DNA of 64,000 bases from Limnohabitans sp. 2KL-51 (GCF_003063645.1 NZ_NESJ01000004.1:186001-250000); one strand, 5' to 3'. Shown: positions 8,066-17,677, numbered from the stretch's first letter. The notes: a model not told the origin generated them from the sequence alone. Program-made: numbers and translations.

Positions 8066-8995
8066 TCAGCTTTTTTGCCGGGCCCGCTGTAGAGTTCGTT
8101 CGCGTTCTCGGGGGCCAAAGCTGGAGGCCAAAGCCCCTTCAGAGGCCAAACCCTCCAAGTAAAGGGCCTCAATTTCAGGGGCTGCACGCAGCAATTGGCG
8201 TTCTGCAAAAGGCATGTGCAAGAGGGCCCGCAATGCAAACAAAATGCGCATCCAACCGGGCAGCCACACCCTTCGCTCTCGCTTGGCCATCGCACGCACA
8301 ATGGCACGCGCTGCATCTTGTGCCGATGATTCGCCGTTCAACGGGCCCGGCATGGTGGCGCGTAAGCGAACAAAACCAGGGTGCAACGCCCCTTCTGTGA
8401 CCAAGGGTGTGCGCACCCACCCGGCGTGCAAGACGCCCACGCCGACGCGATGTGCTGCCAACTCAATGCGCCATGAATTGCCCATGGCTTCTACGGCCGA
8501 TTTGCTGGCTGCGTAGGCCGACATCACCGGTGGGTGGGCAAACGAAGACACGGAGGCATTGATCAAGACATAGCCTTGCTGCTGCATCAGGGCTGGCAAG
8601 GCCGCTCGCACGGTGTTGAAAACACCAAAAACATTCACTTCAATACAGCGACGCCAAGCGTTCGGATCGATATGGGCCAAAGGTCCAAAAGCGGCCACCC
8701 CCGCGTTGGCAAATACCACATCGATTTGGCCATGTATTGACAGTGCTTTGGACACCACTTCGTGCATGGCGTCGAGCTGTGTGACATCGGCCACACAATG
8801 CAAGGTGTTGGGACCACAGCGCAGCGCCATGTCGGCCAAGGGCGCTGCGTCACAATCCACCAAAACCGGTGTACCGCCTTGTGCCATCACCTCCAAGGCC
8901 GTGGCCGCACCGATGCCAGAGGCCGCACCTGTGATCAACACCACATGCTTGCTTTTGCCCCAATAGGGCTTGAATGTGGGCTCAGTCGCGGTCAT
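8066..8995 (-). CDS. Short-chain dehydrogenase/reductase (SDR) family protein
   Basis: A 309-residue classical-type SDR oxidoreductase. Seen: the NAD(P)-binding TGAASGIG motif near residue 23, NAG (FANAGVAAFG), the catalytic Ser region (INASVSSF) and YAASK supplying the catalytic Tyr and Lys. A C-terminal extension of about 60 residues (residues 230-309) lies beyond the core. The substrate cannot be told. It is the last gene of the long minus-strand photosynthesis run, 13 nt after the DUF2269 gene, and converges on crtC with only 5 nt between stops. Start ATG 8995 places TGxxxGIG at the usual distance from the N-terminus. Confidence 0.85.
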   Translation of the reverse strand: MTATEPTFKPYWGKSKHVVLITGAASGIGAATALEVMAQGGTPVLVDCDAAPLADMALRCGPNTLHCVADVTQLDAMHEVVSKALSIHGQIDVVFANAGVAAFGPLAHIDPNAWRRCIEVNVFGVFNTVRAALPALMQQQGYVLINASVSSFAHPPVMSAYAASKSAVEAMGNSWRIELAAHRVGVGVLHAGWVRTPLVTEGALHPGFVRLRATMPGPLNGESSAQDAARAIVRAMAKRERRVWLPGWMRILFALRALLHMPFAERQLLRAAPEIEALYLEGLASEGALASSFGPRERERTLQRARQKS

Positions 8996-9008
8996 GCCAA
9001 GGACTGTT

Positions 9009-9461
9009 TCAAGCAGCTTTGGTGACCATGAGGTAAACAATGGGCAGCGGCAACAAGGTGGCAATCGCGCCCGAAATTTGCCAGATGCGTGACAAACGCC
9101 AATAGTCTTCGCTCAAGGTGGTACTTTTGCGCAGCAAGGCGCGTTGTTTGAGTTGAATGGGCACCAAGACACCGATCCAAATCAATCCAGAAAAACTGAG
9201 CAAAACATAGGACCATTGAATCCAAAGCTGGTTGGCCTCACCGCCAAAAGAGTGGGCCATCAGATGACCTGTCCACACCACGCCCACGGCACCTGTCAAG
9301 GTGAACAAAACATCGGTGATCAATACCAAGCGGTTGCTGAAGCTAATGATGGTGTGGTTGCGCGTGCGTTCGGCCAACAAGGCCCAGATACCGCTGATGA
9401 TCACATTGCCTAAAAACAAGCAAGCACACACCAGGTGCAAAATTTTCAGATTAACCTCCAT
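9009..9461 (-). CDS. Integral membrane protein, DUF2269-like
   Basis: A 150-residue protein with four predicted membrane helices (near residues 5-25, 45-65, 80-100 and 125-145). It resembles the DUF2269 family of predicted integral membrane proteins: FLGNVIISGIW near the start and the RLVLITDVLFT segment. Start ATG 9461 is preceded by AAGGAAC. It lies within the crt end of the photosynthesis run, overlapping the small upstream ORF by 11 nt. No function is known to me; co-transcription with crtB suggests a membrane role linked to pigment growth, but this is guesswork. Confidence 0.75.
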   Translation of the reverse strand: MEVNLKILHLVCACLFLGNVIISGIWALLAERTRNHTIISFSNRLVLITDVLFTLTGAVGVVWTGHLMAHSFGGEANQLWIQWSYVLLSFSGLIWIGVLVPIQLKQRALLRKSTTLSEDYWRLSRIWQISGAIATLLPLPIVYLMVTKAA

Positions 9462-9660
9462 CTGTTCCTTTCTCAGTGCCCGGAGGTTCTGAGCCCGGTT
9501 GAGCGGACTTATTTGAAGCGGATGAGGGCTCTGCACGAGCTTTTTTTTCGTTTTCCAGACGTGTGATTTCTCGGGCTTTTTTCAAATCGCGCCATTGCCA
9601 GACGAAAAACAAAACGCCCGCGATCAGCAGCACCAGGACTTCAATGACTTTCAGTGACAC
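9451..9660 (-). CDS. Small single-span membrane protein of unknown function
   Basis: 69 residues from a GTG start at 9660, six bases after the crtB stop. One N-terminal helix (residues 4-22, VIEVLVLLIAGVLFFVWQW), then a basic stretch DLKKAREITRLENEKKAR and a Ser/Pro/Gly-rich tail. It overlaps the following gene by 11 nt. No family recognised. Its tight spacing within the operon argues that it is translated; the weak RBS and GTG start lower confidence. Confidence 0.6.
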   Translation of the reverse strand: MSLKVIEVLVLLIAGVLFFVWQWRDLKKAREITRLENEKKARAEPSSASNKSAQPGSEPPGTEKGTDGG

Positions 9661-9666
9661 GACCGT

Positions 9667-10746
9667 TCAGCGCTCCGCTCTTTCACGTTGCTCTAATCGG
9701 CTGAACAAATCCACCATCCAAGCCACGCGTTGATCGAAGCTTCGAGACGGCACAGTCCAAGGCAACTGGATGGCCAATGCATGCCTCTCGCAGCTGACGA
9801 TGTCTACCAAATAATGGATGGCGGGTACGGGACTCAAAGGGACATCGGGTAATGCTGGTGCCTTGACTGCCACGGCGGTCGCTTTGGCAATCAAGGCCAG
9901 TTTGCGCGCTGTTGAAACCACCGTGCGGTGGTTCACAGAGTTGAGGCCTTCACGGTCTAATTGTTTGCCAATTTCGGCATAGACCAAACGAGCGGCCTGT
10001 ATCGCAGGGCGGCAATCCCAGGGCAATTCAGCCAAACCAAATTCACCGCGGCGGTACAGTGCGTCTGCACGCAACAACAAGCGCTGGGTGAAACCCGCAA
10101 TGCGTGAATCAAAAACAGGCTTAGCCAACCAAGCGTCTGCGTCCATGCCAATTTCGCGGAACCATGCGCGTGGAATATACAAGCGCCCCATGCGCGCGTC
10201 GTCACCAATGTCTCTGGCAATGTTGGTCAATTGCATGGCCACGCCCAGCTCGCTGGCGCGTGCAATGGCCGTATCGGTGCTCGCCCCCATGATGATGGAC
10301 ATCATGGCGCCGACGGTGCCCGCAACTCTGGCGCCATAGGCTTCCACATCGGCCAGAGTTTCGTAACGGCGGCCTTGCGAGTCCCACAAGAAACCATCCA
10401 ACAAGGCCTCCAGCAAGCCACAGGGAATACCGTAGCGATGAACCACCACAGTCAAAGCGCGGTCGGCGTCTTCGGTGCCGGGACGTCCAGCATAAATGGC
10501 CGCTAAGCGCGACTTCAAATCAGCCATGGCCAAAACCGGGTCATCGCCATCGTCAATCGCGTCATCGGCCAAGCGGCAAAACGCGTAGAGCGCAATCGCG
10601 GGTGGTCGCAAACGGGCTGGCAGCAACCTGGAAGCTGCAAAAAAAGATTTGGAGCCACCGCGCATCAGTTCTGTGCAGGCCTCCAAGTCATAAGACAAAG
10701 CCACTGGCGTAAATTTCAAGCTTGGGTCAGACGAAAGATTTGACAT
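9667..10746 (-). CDS. crtB: Phytoene synthase
   Basis: Condenses two geranylgeranyl diphosphates to phytoene, the first committed carotenoid step. 359 residues from ATG 10746, which has AGGTGG 6 nt upstream; a longer TTG start at 10764 is less likely. Both aspartate-rich Mg-diphosphate motifs of squalene/phytoene synthases are present: FCRLADDAIDDGDD near residue 57 and QLTNIARDIGDDARMGR. Overlaps the crtI stop by 20 nt, the usual crtI-crtB pairing. crtE, which would supply GGPP, is not in the window. Confidence 0.95.
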   Translation of the reverse strand: MSNLSSDPSLKFTPVALSYDLEACTELMRGGSKSFFAASRLLPARLRPPAIALYAFCRLADDAIDDGDDPVLAMADLKSRLAAIYAGRPGTEDADRALTVVVHRYGIPCGLLEALLDGFLWDSQGRRYETLADVEAYGARVAGTVGAMMSIIMGASTDTAIARASELGVAMQLTNIARDIGDDARMGRLYIPRAWFREIGMDADAWLAKPVFDSRIAGFTQRLLLRADALYRRGEFGLAELPWDCRPAIQAARLVYAEIGKQLDREGLNSVNHRTVVSTARKLALIAKATAVAVKAPALPDVPLSPVPAIHYLVDIVSCERHALAIQLPWTVPSRSFDQRVAWMVDLFSRLEQRERAER

Positions 10747-12310
10747 CGGGAACCACCTGTTCAAGCATTTTTGCGGACATCAAGACACTGGGTACGCCTG
10801 CGCCTGGCTGGCTGCTGGCTCCCACCATGAACAAACCTTCTACGTCCTGGCATCTGTTGTGTGGCCGAAACCATGCACTTTGTACCAAGATGGGTTCCAG
10901 GCCAAAACCTGCCCCTTTGTAAGACCACAAGCGGTCTTGGAAATCTTGCGGCGTGGTGACCTTAGACGACACCACATGCTGCTTCAGATCGGGCAACACA
11001 CTTTCTTGCAGCACGGTGGCAATGGCATCGCGGTACTGCTCGGTGATCGCAGGCCAATCGGTCTCACTGCTCAAATTAGGCACCACCGACAGTGCATAAA
11101 AACTGTCGCAACCCTCAGGCGCAAGGGATGGATCGGTGGCGGTGGGTCGGTACAAATACAAACTGAAATCTTTGGACAGCTTGTGATTTTTGAAAATATC
11201 TTGCAGCAAGCCTTTGTAGCGTGGGCCCAAGACCATCATGTGGTGCGGTACATCTTCGTACCTTCGGTTGGTGCCGAAGTACCAAACAAACAAGCCCGAC
11301 GAATACTTGCCTTTGGCAATCCGTTTGTCGGTCCAGTGCTTGCGGTGCTGTGGTTCTATGAGGTGGCGGTAAGTCCAAGAAGCATCGCCGTTGCTCACCA
11401 CGATGTCGGCCGGCAAGTATTCACCGTTGGCCAACTCGACGCCTTTGGCACGGCCATCCTCGACACGGATGCGTGTGACGGGCGCGTTGTAGCGAATGGG
11501 CACTTGGCGTTCATCGAGCAACTTGACCAATTCTTTCACAATGGCGCCAGTACCGCCCATGGCAGAGTGAACCCCCCAGCGGCGCTCTAATGAATGGATG
11601 AGGGAATAGACGCAAGTGACTGAATAAGGATTGCCGCCAATGAGCAAGGGGTGAAAGCTCATGACGATGCGCAATTTGGGGTGCTTGATGTGCTGAGCCA
11701 CCAAGCTGTAAATGGAGCGCCAAGCTTGCATGCGGGCCAAATTGGGCATGGCCTTGATCACATCGCCAATGGTTTCAAAGGGCACCATGCCCAGCTCGAC
11801 AAAACCCAGCTGGAAACACTTCTCGGAAGCCACCATCAGGTTCTTGAAACCTTGCACATCTTCGGGGCTGAACTTGGCAATTTGCTCCAGCATCTGTTCG
11901 TCGTTGTTGCTGTAGTCAAAGTGGGTGCCATCGTCAAACCGGATGCGGTAGAAGGGCGACATCAAGCGCAGATCGACGTGGTCTTTCATCTCTCGACCAC
12001 ACAGCGTGAACAGCTCGGCGATGAGGTGCGGCAAGGTGATGATGGTGGGGCCCGCGTCAAAGGTAAAACCATCTTGCTTGTGCACATACGCACGGCCACC
12101 CGGTGCATCGAGTTTTTCCAGCATTTGAACGCGATAACCTTTGACGCTCAAACGTATGGCGGCAGCCAAGCCACCGAAACCGGTGCCAATCACAATGGCC
12201 GTCGGTGGACGATCTCCCAAATCTGACGCTGAGCCCGTTGGATGGTTTTGAAGACCACCACCTCCCTCTGAGCCCGCGTCGGCATGGATGGATTTGAAGA
12301 GATTTGTCAT
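10727..12310 (-). CDS. crtI: Phytoene desaturase
   Basis: FAD-dependent desaturase converting phytoene to neurosporene or lycopene. 527 residues. A polar N-terminal extension of about 35 residues precedes the dinucleotide-binding fold (AIVIGTGFGGLAAAIRLSVK, LEKLDAPGGRAYVHKQDG, FDAGPTIITLP). The C-terminal bacterial-type desaturase signature is seen around LFMVGASSQPGAGVPSVLMS. Start ATG 12310 lies 19 nt after the puhE stop, so no separate promoter is evident. Whether it performs three or four desaturations cannot be read from the sequence; the crtA/C/D set suggests a product feeding spheroidene. Confidence 0.95.
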   Translation of the reverse strand: MTNLFKSIHADAGSEGGGGLQNHPTGSASDLGDRPPTAIVIGTGFGGLAAAIRLSVKGYRVQMLEKLDAPGGRAYVHKQDGFTFDAGPTIITLPHLIAELFTLCGREMKDHVDLRLMSPFYRIRFDDGTHFDYSNNDEQMLEQIAKFSPEDVQGFKNLMVASEKCFQLGFVELGMVPFETIGDVIKAMPNLARMQAWRSIYSLVAQHIKHPKLRIVMSFHPLLIGGNPYSVTCVYSLIHSLERRWGVHSAMGGTGAIVKELVKLLDERQVPIRYNAPVTRIRVEDGRAKGVELANGEYLPADIVVSNGDASWTYRHLIEPQHRKHWTDKRIAKGKYSSGLFVWYFGTNRRYEDVPHHMMVLGPRYKGLLQDIFKNHKLSKDFSLYLYRPTATDPSLAPEGCDSFYALSVVPNLSSETDWPAITEQYRDAIATVLQESVLPDLKQHVVSSKVTTPQDFQDRLWSYKGAGFGLEPILVQSAWFRPHNRCQDVEGLFMVGASSQPGAGVPSVLMSAKMLEQVVPDVKSFV

Positions 12311-12329
12311 GTGAGTCTAAGTGGGCAGG

Positions 12330-13133
12330 CTAAACCGGCGGCACATGCGCCGCGTAGGGCGCAGGGGTTGCTGTGTTCTGCTTGCGAATGGCCCAGCGCC
12401 ACAATGCCGTGGTGTCCAGTGGCAGCACCAGCATCAGGTGTTCGAGAATGGCCAATGCCAACATGGTGCCCACCAAGACCGAGCCCACCACTTGCGCAGG
12501 TGTGGTCATGGGCTGATTTGCAAAGTCAACCAACCACCACAAACAGGCACTGGCTGAGACCACAGCGAAGGGGAAAAATGCGTTCATACGGCGGCGCTTG
12601 AAAAAACTTTCCAAATACGCCAAATGAACAGGCAAAAATTCTTCGCTCAGGTTGCGCACACCCAAAAACAGGTTCAGCTTGGCACTGGTGCGCATGGTCC
12701 ATAAAACCAAATAAGTGCCTGTACCCACTTGGTTGGGTGCATCCCAGGTGATGGCCACAATGGCCAAGCCCACCATGAGGATGGCCAATTCATGCCAAAC
12801 CACCGCATTGAAGGAGGCCGCAAACCGCGGCCAACCTGTTGTACTTTTCAAGATGGCTGTTTTTTGCGGGCCGGTGATCCAACCCGTTAGAAAACTCAAC
12901 TCGTTCCAACCCCAAGCCAGCAAGGCACAGGTGAAAGCGCAATAGGCGCCCGTGATGCCGGTTTGCTGAGCGGTATGTGACAAACCCAACAAGGCGCCAA
13001 TGCCTAACGCAGAAGAAATGACCAAACTCAAGGTGACTGCAGTGCGCGACATGCGATTCAAAAGGATCACAATGCCCGTGCTGAACCACCAGATGAAAAT
13101 CGCAAATCCCAATGCAATCAAGGTGTCGGTCAT
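12330..13133 (-). CDS. puhE: Photosynthetic complex assembly protein 2 (PuhE, DUF3623)
   Basis: A 267-residue membrane protein with about seven predicted helices, matching the PuhE/DUF3623 family linked to assembly of the RC-LH1 complex and BChl supply in Rhodobacter. Recognised from its place beside acsF and puhABC, its length, and family stretches such as WHELAILMVG and TSAKLNLFLGVRNLSEEFLP followed by FKRRRMNAFFPF. It follows acsF by 23 nt and precedes crtI by 19 nt in the same operon. Confidence 0.88.
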   Translation of the reverse strand: MTDTLIALGFAIFIWWFSTGIVILLNRMSRTAVTLSLVISSALGIGALLGLSHTAQQTGITGAYCAFTCALLAWGWNELSFLTGWITGPQKTAILKSTTGWPRFAASFNAVVWHELAILMVGLAIVAITWDAPNQVGTGTYLVLWTMRTSAKLNLFLGVRNLSEEFLPVHLAYLESFFKRRRMNAFFPFAVVSASACLWWLVDFANQPMTTPAQVVGSVLVGTMLALAILEHLMLVLPLDTTALWRWAIRKQNTATPAPYAAHVPPV

Positions 13134-13156
13134 CCTTGGCTTTCAGTGTTTGTTCA

Positions 13157-14233
13157 TCACCAAGCAGGCACCATGCGAACATCAGCGGGCAGCGCGTGGT
13201 GTTTCACCGGCAAAAAGTACAAGCGAAGGAAAGTGAGGCCACCGGCAATGGCCCAACGTGCACGCTGGAGATTCCCCACCAAACCACCCTTGGCCTTGGC
13301 CGCATCCATTTGCGTTTGAATGTGGAACAGGTGCGACATGCATTCCCTAAAGACGGGGTTGTCAATGTCCAAGCTCACAGGGAAGACTTGCTTGGTTATT
13401 TCGTTGGTGATGCGGAATACTTCGTAGTCGTAGGTGGACGACTCCAGACCCATCTCTTGGTGCAGCATGGGGCGAGTATGGTCACGAACGTACATCGTGG
13501 CATAGACGGCGACCAAGAAAAAGCGAATCCAAAAAACATTGCCACCACGCAGCAAATGCGGATTAGCGCGCATGATCAATGCAAAAGATTCGCCATGGCG
13601 AAACTCGTCGTTGCACCAGCGCTCAAACCACCTAAAAATAGGGTGGAAACGTTTGTCTGGATTCTTTTCCAATTGACGGTAAATGGTGATGTAACGGGCG
13701 TAGCCAATTTTCTCGGACAAATAGGTCGCGTAAAAAATGTACTTGGGCTTGAAGTAGGTGTAGGCCTTGGTGCGCTTCAAATTACCCAAGTCGATCCCCA
13801 AGCCAAAGTCTTTCAATGACTGGTTGATGAAACTGGCATGGCGAGACTCGTCTCGTGCCATGTAACGCATCAACTGTTTGATATCGGGGTTCTCCACATT
13901 TTTGAAAATTTCGTTGTACAGAATGCAACCTGAAAACTCTGAGGTCAGTGATGAAATCAAAAAGTCTAAAAACTCTTGGCGCATTTCAGGACTGACTTGT
14001 GAGAATCTTTCGGCCAGTTCTTTGGCAAACTCTTCATCACGCTGGAAGTGATCATGGTTATTGTCACCCTCGTATTCCGCCATCATTTTGTCCCACTCCG
14101 CTCGCATGGGGGACATGTCCAGTTTGTCCATGGCAGCAAAGTCTGTCGTATAAAAGCGTGGGCTGAGCATCGTGCTCTCGACGGCTTTATTAGACGCTTT
14201 TTCAGCGCTGTCAATGGTTGAAGTGGTTTGCAT
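13157..14233 (-). CDS. acsF: Aerobic Mg-protoporphyrin IX monomethyl ester oxidative cyclase
   Basis: The oxygen-dependent di-iron enzyme that forms ring E (3,8-divinyl protochlorophyllide) of bacteriochlorophyll. 358 residues. Di-iron ligand motifs of the ExxH type are visible: [10 protein letters not shown] and [10 protein letters not shown], with further carboxylates in [15 protein letters not shown]. No bchE (the anaerobic radical-SAM cyclase) is in the window. Betaproteobacterial AcsF is known to need the small auxiliary protein BciE, which I do not see here. Located between puhC and puhE, a typical purple-bacterial order. Confidence 0.96.
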   Translation of the reverse strand: MQTTSTIDSAEKASNKAVESTMLSPRFYTTDFAAMDKLDMSPMRAEWDKMMAEYEGDNNHDHFQRDEEFAKELAERFSQVSPEMRQEFLDFLISSLTSEFSGCILYNEIFKNVENPDIKQLMRYMARDESRHASFINQSLKDFGLGIDLGNLKRTKAYTYFKPKYIFYATYLSEKIGYARYITIYRQLEKNPDKRFHPIFRWFERWCNDEFRHGESFALIMRANPHLLRGGNVFWIRFFLVAVYATMYVRDHTRPMLHQEMGLESSTYDYEVFRITNEITKQVFPVSLDIDNPVFRECMSHLFHIQTQMDAAKAKGGLVGNLQRARWAIAGGLTFLRLYFLPVKHHALPADVRMVPAW

Positions 14234-14272
14234 AAACGAATATCCCAGTTTCTTAAAAAAGCTGTTGCGTCT

Positions 14273-14743
14273 TTATTCAGGCTGCATGGCCAAGAACCGT
14301 GCAAATTCACCCGTATTGGTCGGTCCAAAGGACTCCAAGTCCACCCGTTGTCCAGTGCTTGGGTCAAATAAAGTGACGCGGCCATCCACGCGGGCAATCA
14401 ATTCAAAGGGCAATTCAGAACCAATGCCCCGTGAGTACCTCTCACGCGTGAGTGCGCGAAGAGTTCCTCGCACAAAGCCTTGCTCGCCTTGCAAAACTGT
14501 CAAGGTTTTTCCAGTCACGCCGTCTTCCACACGGACACCACCGTCATTGTGATCCTGAAAAACCAGTGATCGTTGGACAGTGGGGGCTGCGGCTTTTTGG
14601 TCCGGACCGTTGCCGGTGATGCGAACCAGTCCGACAGAAATGAGCGAGAACGCGATGATGCCCGCCGCGCAATACAAAACCCACTGAGGGAAGTGATCCG
14701 GTGCGATTTTGCGTGTCAAGGTTGATGCTTGCAATCCGCTCAT
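14273..14743 (-). CDS. puhC: Photosynthetic complex assembly protein PuhC
   Basis: 156 residues: a short cytoplasmic N-terminus, one membrane helix (about residues 20-42, VLYCAAGIIAFSLISVGLV) and a periplasmic domain with LVFQDHNDGGVRVEDGVTGK and FVRGTLRALTRERYSRG, the PuhC family signature. In Rhodobacter PuhC helps LH1 and RC accumulate. ATG 14743 overlaps the puhB stop by 4 nt (ATGA), indicating translational coupling. Confidence 0.93.
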   Translation of the reverse strand: MSGLQASTLTRKIAPDHFPQWVLYCAAGIIAFSLISVGLVRITGNGPDQKAAAPTVQRSLVFQDHNDGGVRVEDGVTGKTLTVLQGEQGFVRGTLRALTRERYSRGIGSELPFELIARVDGRVTLFDPSTGQRVDLESFGPTNTGEFARFLAMQPE

Positions 14744-15411
14744 GTCAGACTCACTTGAAGTTCATTTGAATTGGGTTTTCCACTCGTAACAAAAGCAGTC
14801 GCATTAGCAGGAAGACCCGTATTTTGTGACCATGCCTCTCGCAACTTGACGGACACCTCTTCAACGTGGGGTATGGCGCGCAGGGAGGGCTCGGGTTTGT
14901 TAATTTTCCAGGGCCTCACACTGGGCCATAAGTGAATCCATGCAATGCGGTCTGAACCTTTCAACGTCAAAGTGATGTCCCCAAAACCGTTCTGCAACCT
15001 CCGAATATCCGCTGATGCCACTTGTTTTAACGGGAAGTTGAACGACACGGTGAACACGATGCCCAAACGCATGACCACCCGCTTGTTGGTCAAGGTATAA
15101 ACCGTCGTGCGAGAAGTCATGTAAGCCATCAGCCACACGGAACCCAGGCCGATGATGGCCAATGGCGTAATCCATTTGATGGACAGCAGCACTGCCATAA
15201 CACCAGCGCCTTCTTCCAAAGCCGGCCACGCGCAGGCCACAATGAGTACCGCAAAATAGATGATCAGCTTTTTGATGTGAAAGGCCGAAGAGGCAAGCGC
15301 TGCAACTTCTGGTGAGCCTTGCCAAACTATGAACTCATCAGAGGGCAACCTTTCAGGGAGGCCGTACTGCGGTTCAAACTCGTATTCATGACCAAGGTTT
15401 TCGATGGGCAT
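14740..15411 (-). CDS. puhB: Photosynthetic complex assembly protein PuhB
   Basis: 223 residues from ATG 15411, which has AGAGGA upstream; a longer start at 15441 is possible. A membrane protein with three helices (around residues 45-65, 72-92 and 96-112) followed by a PH-like domain (TVYTLTNKRVVMRLGIVFTV, then FNFPLKQVASADIRRL). The N-terminal EYEFEPQYGLPERLPSDE and WQGSPE are family marks. PuhB assists reaction-centre assembly in Rhodobacter. Lies between puhA and puhC. Confidence 0.93.
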   Translation of the reverse strand: MPIENLGHEYEFEPQYGLPERLPSDEFIVWQGSPEVAALASSAFHIKKLIIYFAVLIVACAWPALEEGAGVMAVLLSIKWITPLAIIGLGSVWLMAYMTSRTTVYTLTNKRVVMRLGIVFTVSFNFPLKQVASADIRRLQNGFGDITLTLKGSDRIAWIHLWPSVRPWKINKPEPSLRAIPHVEEVSVKLREAWSQNTGLPANATAFVTSGKPNSNELQVSLT

Positions 15412-15457
15412 TTGATTCCTCTTCAGCTGTTCATTCTGCACGCATGGCTGTGAAACC

Positions 15458-16219
15458 TTAAATCAGTGGCTCACTGCGCTTGGCATCGGCATACAAAGTT
15501 CCGGCCCCGTAATAAGCACTGATTTTTTCTTCTTCCAATTTTGTGACTTGGTCTGGATTTTTCAGGGCAGGCACATCAGCGAAATGACGTGCATAGACAG
15601 CATGCACCTCAACTTGGTTTCTGCGAACTAGGGAAAACGTGATGGGCAGCAAAACGGTGCGGCCACCCGCGATTTCAACTTCCAAATATCGGAACATCAT
15701 TTCAGCGGAATCAATCCAGATGTCTTTGACGGTGCCACCTTGTTTGCCATCGCCAGCCATGACGGGCAGGCCACGTGGGTCGACGTCTTGCGCTGCGACG
15801 GTGTAATCGCTGGCGATCCGCAAAGGTTGAATCAGCGGCACCCCATGGGATGTCCGTTCGGGGACATCTTCGCGCATGGTGTATGCGCCTGGGCCGACGG
15901 ATGCAATCATGGCGTTTCCAGTGGGCTCAATGGGAGCGCCTGTACTTCGATTACTTGCCACGGCGTTGTAGGCCGGCTCTTTGCGTGTCAGATCAGGCAC
16001 CGTGACGCTTTTGCCGCCTTCAAGCAAGAAAGTTTTGGGGGCGGGAATGGGGAACCCTTTGACCACGGCGCGTCCGCTGCTGCTGGACTCCAGGGGATAG
16101 CCCTCGCGGTGGTTTTCCGCGACCAGATACCAAATCAGGCCTGCAAAAAATATCCAAAATACATAAAGCAGTATTTGGGCTAAATCGACATAACCAGTGA
16201 TGTTGCCAACTGTTTGCAT
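15458..16219 (-). CDS. puhA: Photosynthetic reaction centre H subunit
   Basis: The H chain caps the cytoplasmic face of the reaction centre and shapes proton paths to QB. 253 residues from ATG 16219, with AAAGGAGAA in the right place; longer in-frame starts are not needed. One N-terminal helix (residues 11-33) follows GNITGYVDLAQ, then WYLVAENHREGYPLE and a soluble PRC-barrel-type domain with the family segments DVDPRGLPVMAGDGK and VKDIWIDSAEMMFRYLE. Upstream is lhaA, 21 nt away. Confidence 0.97.
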   Translation of the reverse strand: MQTVGNITGYVDLAQILLYVFWIFFAGLIWYLVAENHREGYPLESSSSGRAVVKGFPIPAPKTFLLEGGKSVTVPDLTRKEPAYNAVASNRSTGAPIEPTGNAMIASVGPGAYTMREDVPERTSHGVPLIQPLRIASDYTVAAQDVDPRGLPVMAGDGKQGGTVKDIWIDSAEMMFRYLEVEIAGGRTVLLPITFSLVRRNQVEVHAVYARHFADVPALKNPDQVTKLEEEKISAYYGAGTLYADAKRSEPLI

Positions 16220-16240
16220 AACGTCTTCTCCTTTGAACAA

Positions 16241-17677
16241 TTAAATGCGTGACTCGGTCAAACCGAGGGTTGGGGGGACAGCGATAGAAAAAGAAGTGTT
16301 GCGTTTGACCAAGGGACCAACCGCAACCAAGGTGAGAAACAACAAAAGCATTTCAACGTGGTAAACCATGCTGTACGCCACCGAGGGGTCCGTCAAACCC
16401 TCGCCCAAAGCGCCTTGCGAGGCCAGTGTGTTCACGATGTCGCGCAATGCACCGCCAAAGAACATGGCCAGGCCTGCGGCGGCGGCTTGCACCGCGCCCC
16501 AAGCACCTAAGGCCAAGCCTATAAAGTTCGACTCGATGCGCATGGCGGTGAACAATGTGCCCACCGCAAACAAGCCGCCACCAAAGCCAATGCCCATGGC
16601 GCCAAACCTGAACAGCCAACCCGCATCCAGGGGCGCTGAAAAAATCACGGCTGCAAATGCAGGTAAGCCTGCCAATGCCCCATAAGCGGCAAGACGCATC
16701 GGGTCAACGCCTTTGGCCAATTGGCGGCCAGCCACATAAAAACCCAATAAGCCACCCGCAGACAACATGGCAGTCAGAGCGCTGGTGGCACCCACACTCA
16801 ATTTCAGAATTTCACCACCATAGGGCTCCAGCACAATGTCCTGCATGTTGAATCCCATGGTACCCAAAGCCGTGGCCCATAAAAACCGTTTGGCGTGGGG
16901 TAAAGCGATGAATTCGGCCCAAACCTCTTTGAATGGGCGACGAATTTCGGTTTTCATGGCCTTGACACGTTCATGATTGCGAGGCTCTTGCTTCCAAAGC
17001 GCGACGCAGTTGAGCAGCAATACCACCAGCGCCGTTCCCTGCACGACTTGAACCAAAATTTCTGGTGTGAAGTTGGCGAGCAAAAAGCTGTACACCAAAC
17101 TGCCAAAGACGGCTCCGACCAAGAGCATGGTGTACATCAGTGCCACGACACGTGGCCGAGTTTCTTCACTGGCTTGGTCGGTGGCCAAAGCCAAGCCTGC
17201 AGTTTGCGAAGTTTGCAAGCCTGCGCCCACCATCAAGAATGCAATGGCAGCAGCGCCTTGACCCACCCACTCAGGCACAGGAACCTGTCCTCCACCCGAC
17301 AGGACCAGCAATGCAAAAGGCATGACTGCAAGCCCCAAAAATTGAATCATGGTGCCGCCCCACATATATGGCACCCGGCGCCAGCCAAATGCAGAGATGT
17401 GGACATCGGATTGGTAGCCCGTGACGGCCCTGAAAGGCGCCACCAGCAGGGGAAGGGCCAACATCAATGACACCAACCAAGCGGGCACAAACAATTCCAC
17501 AATCATGACGCGGTTCAATGTCCCAATCATCAAGGCGGTCGTGATGCCCATGGTGAACTTGAACAGTGACAAGCGCAACAAACGGGCCAAGGGCAAGCCA
17601 GGGCTGGCCACATCCGCAAACGGGAGCCAGTTCGCAGGCATTTGTTTTGCAAACTTGGAAAATGTTTTGGCTCTCAT
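16241..17677 (-). CDS. lhaA: LH1 assembly protein LhaA (PucC/BCD family MFS-type carrier)
   Basis: 478 residues with about twelve membrane helices, in the PucC/LhaA branch of the major facilitator superfamily. In Rhodobacter LhaA works with BChl synthase (BchG) and YajC during LH1 assembly. Seen: SLFKFTMGITTALMIGTLNR near the start, GWRRVPYMWGGTMIQFLG, MLLVGAVFGS and GTMGFNMQDIVLEPYGGE, typical of the family. ATG 17677 overlaps the bchM stop (ATGA). A second, more distant family member is at 29924-31270. Confidence 0.93.
   Translation of the reverse strand: MRAKTFSKFAKQMPANWLPFADVASPGLPLARLLRLSLFKFTMGITTALMIGTLNRVMIVELFVPAWLVSLMLALPLLVAPFRAVTGYQSDVHISAFGWRRVPYMWGGTMIQFLGLAVMPFALLVLSGGGQVPVPEWVGQGAAAIAFLMVGAGLQTSQTAGLALATDQASEETRPRVVALMYTMLLVGAVFGSLVYSFLLANFTPEILVQVVQGTALVVLLLNCVALWKQEPRNHERVKAMKTEIRRPFKEVWAEFIALPHAKRFLWATALGTMGFNMQDIVLEPYGGEILKLSVGATSALTAMLSAGGLLGFYVAGRQLAKGVDPMRLAAYGALAGLPAFAAVIFSAPLDAGWLFRFGAMGIGFGGGLFAVGTLFTAMRIESNFIGLALGAWGAVQAAAAGLAMFFGGALRDIVNTLASQGALGEGLTDPSVAYSMVYHVEMLLLFLTLVAVGPLVKRNTSFSIAVPPTLGLTESRI

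Noticed and set aside
12330-14233. puhE or a neighbour as BciE, the AcsF auxiliary factor
   Set aside because: The protein is a multi-span PuhE/DUF3623 type; nothing small and soluble like BciE lies beside acsF.
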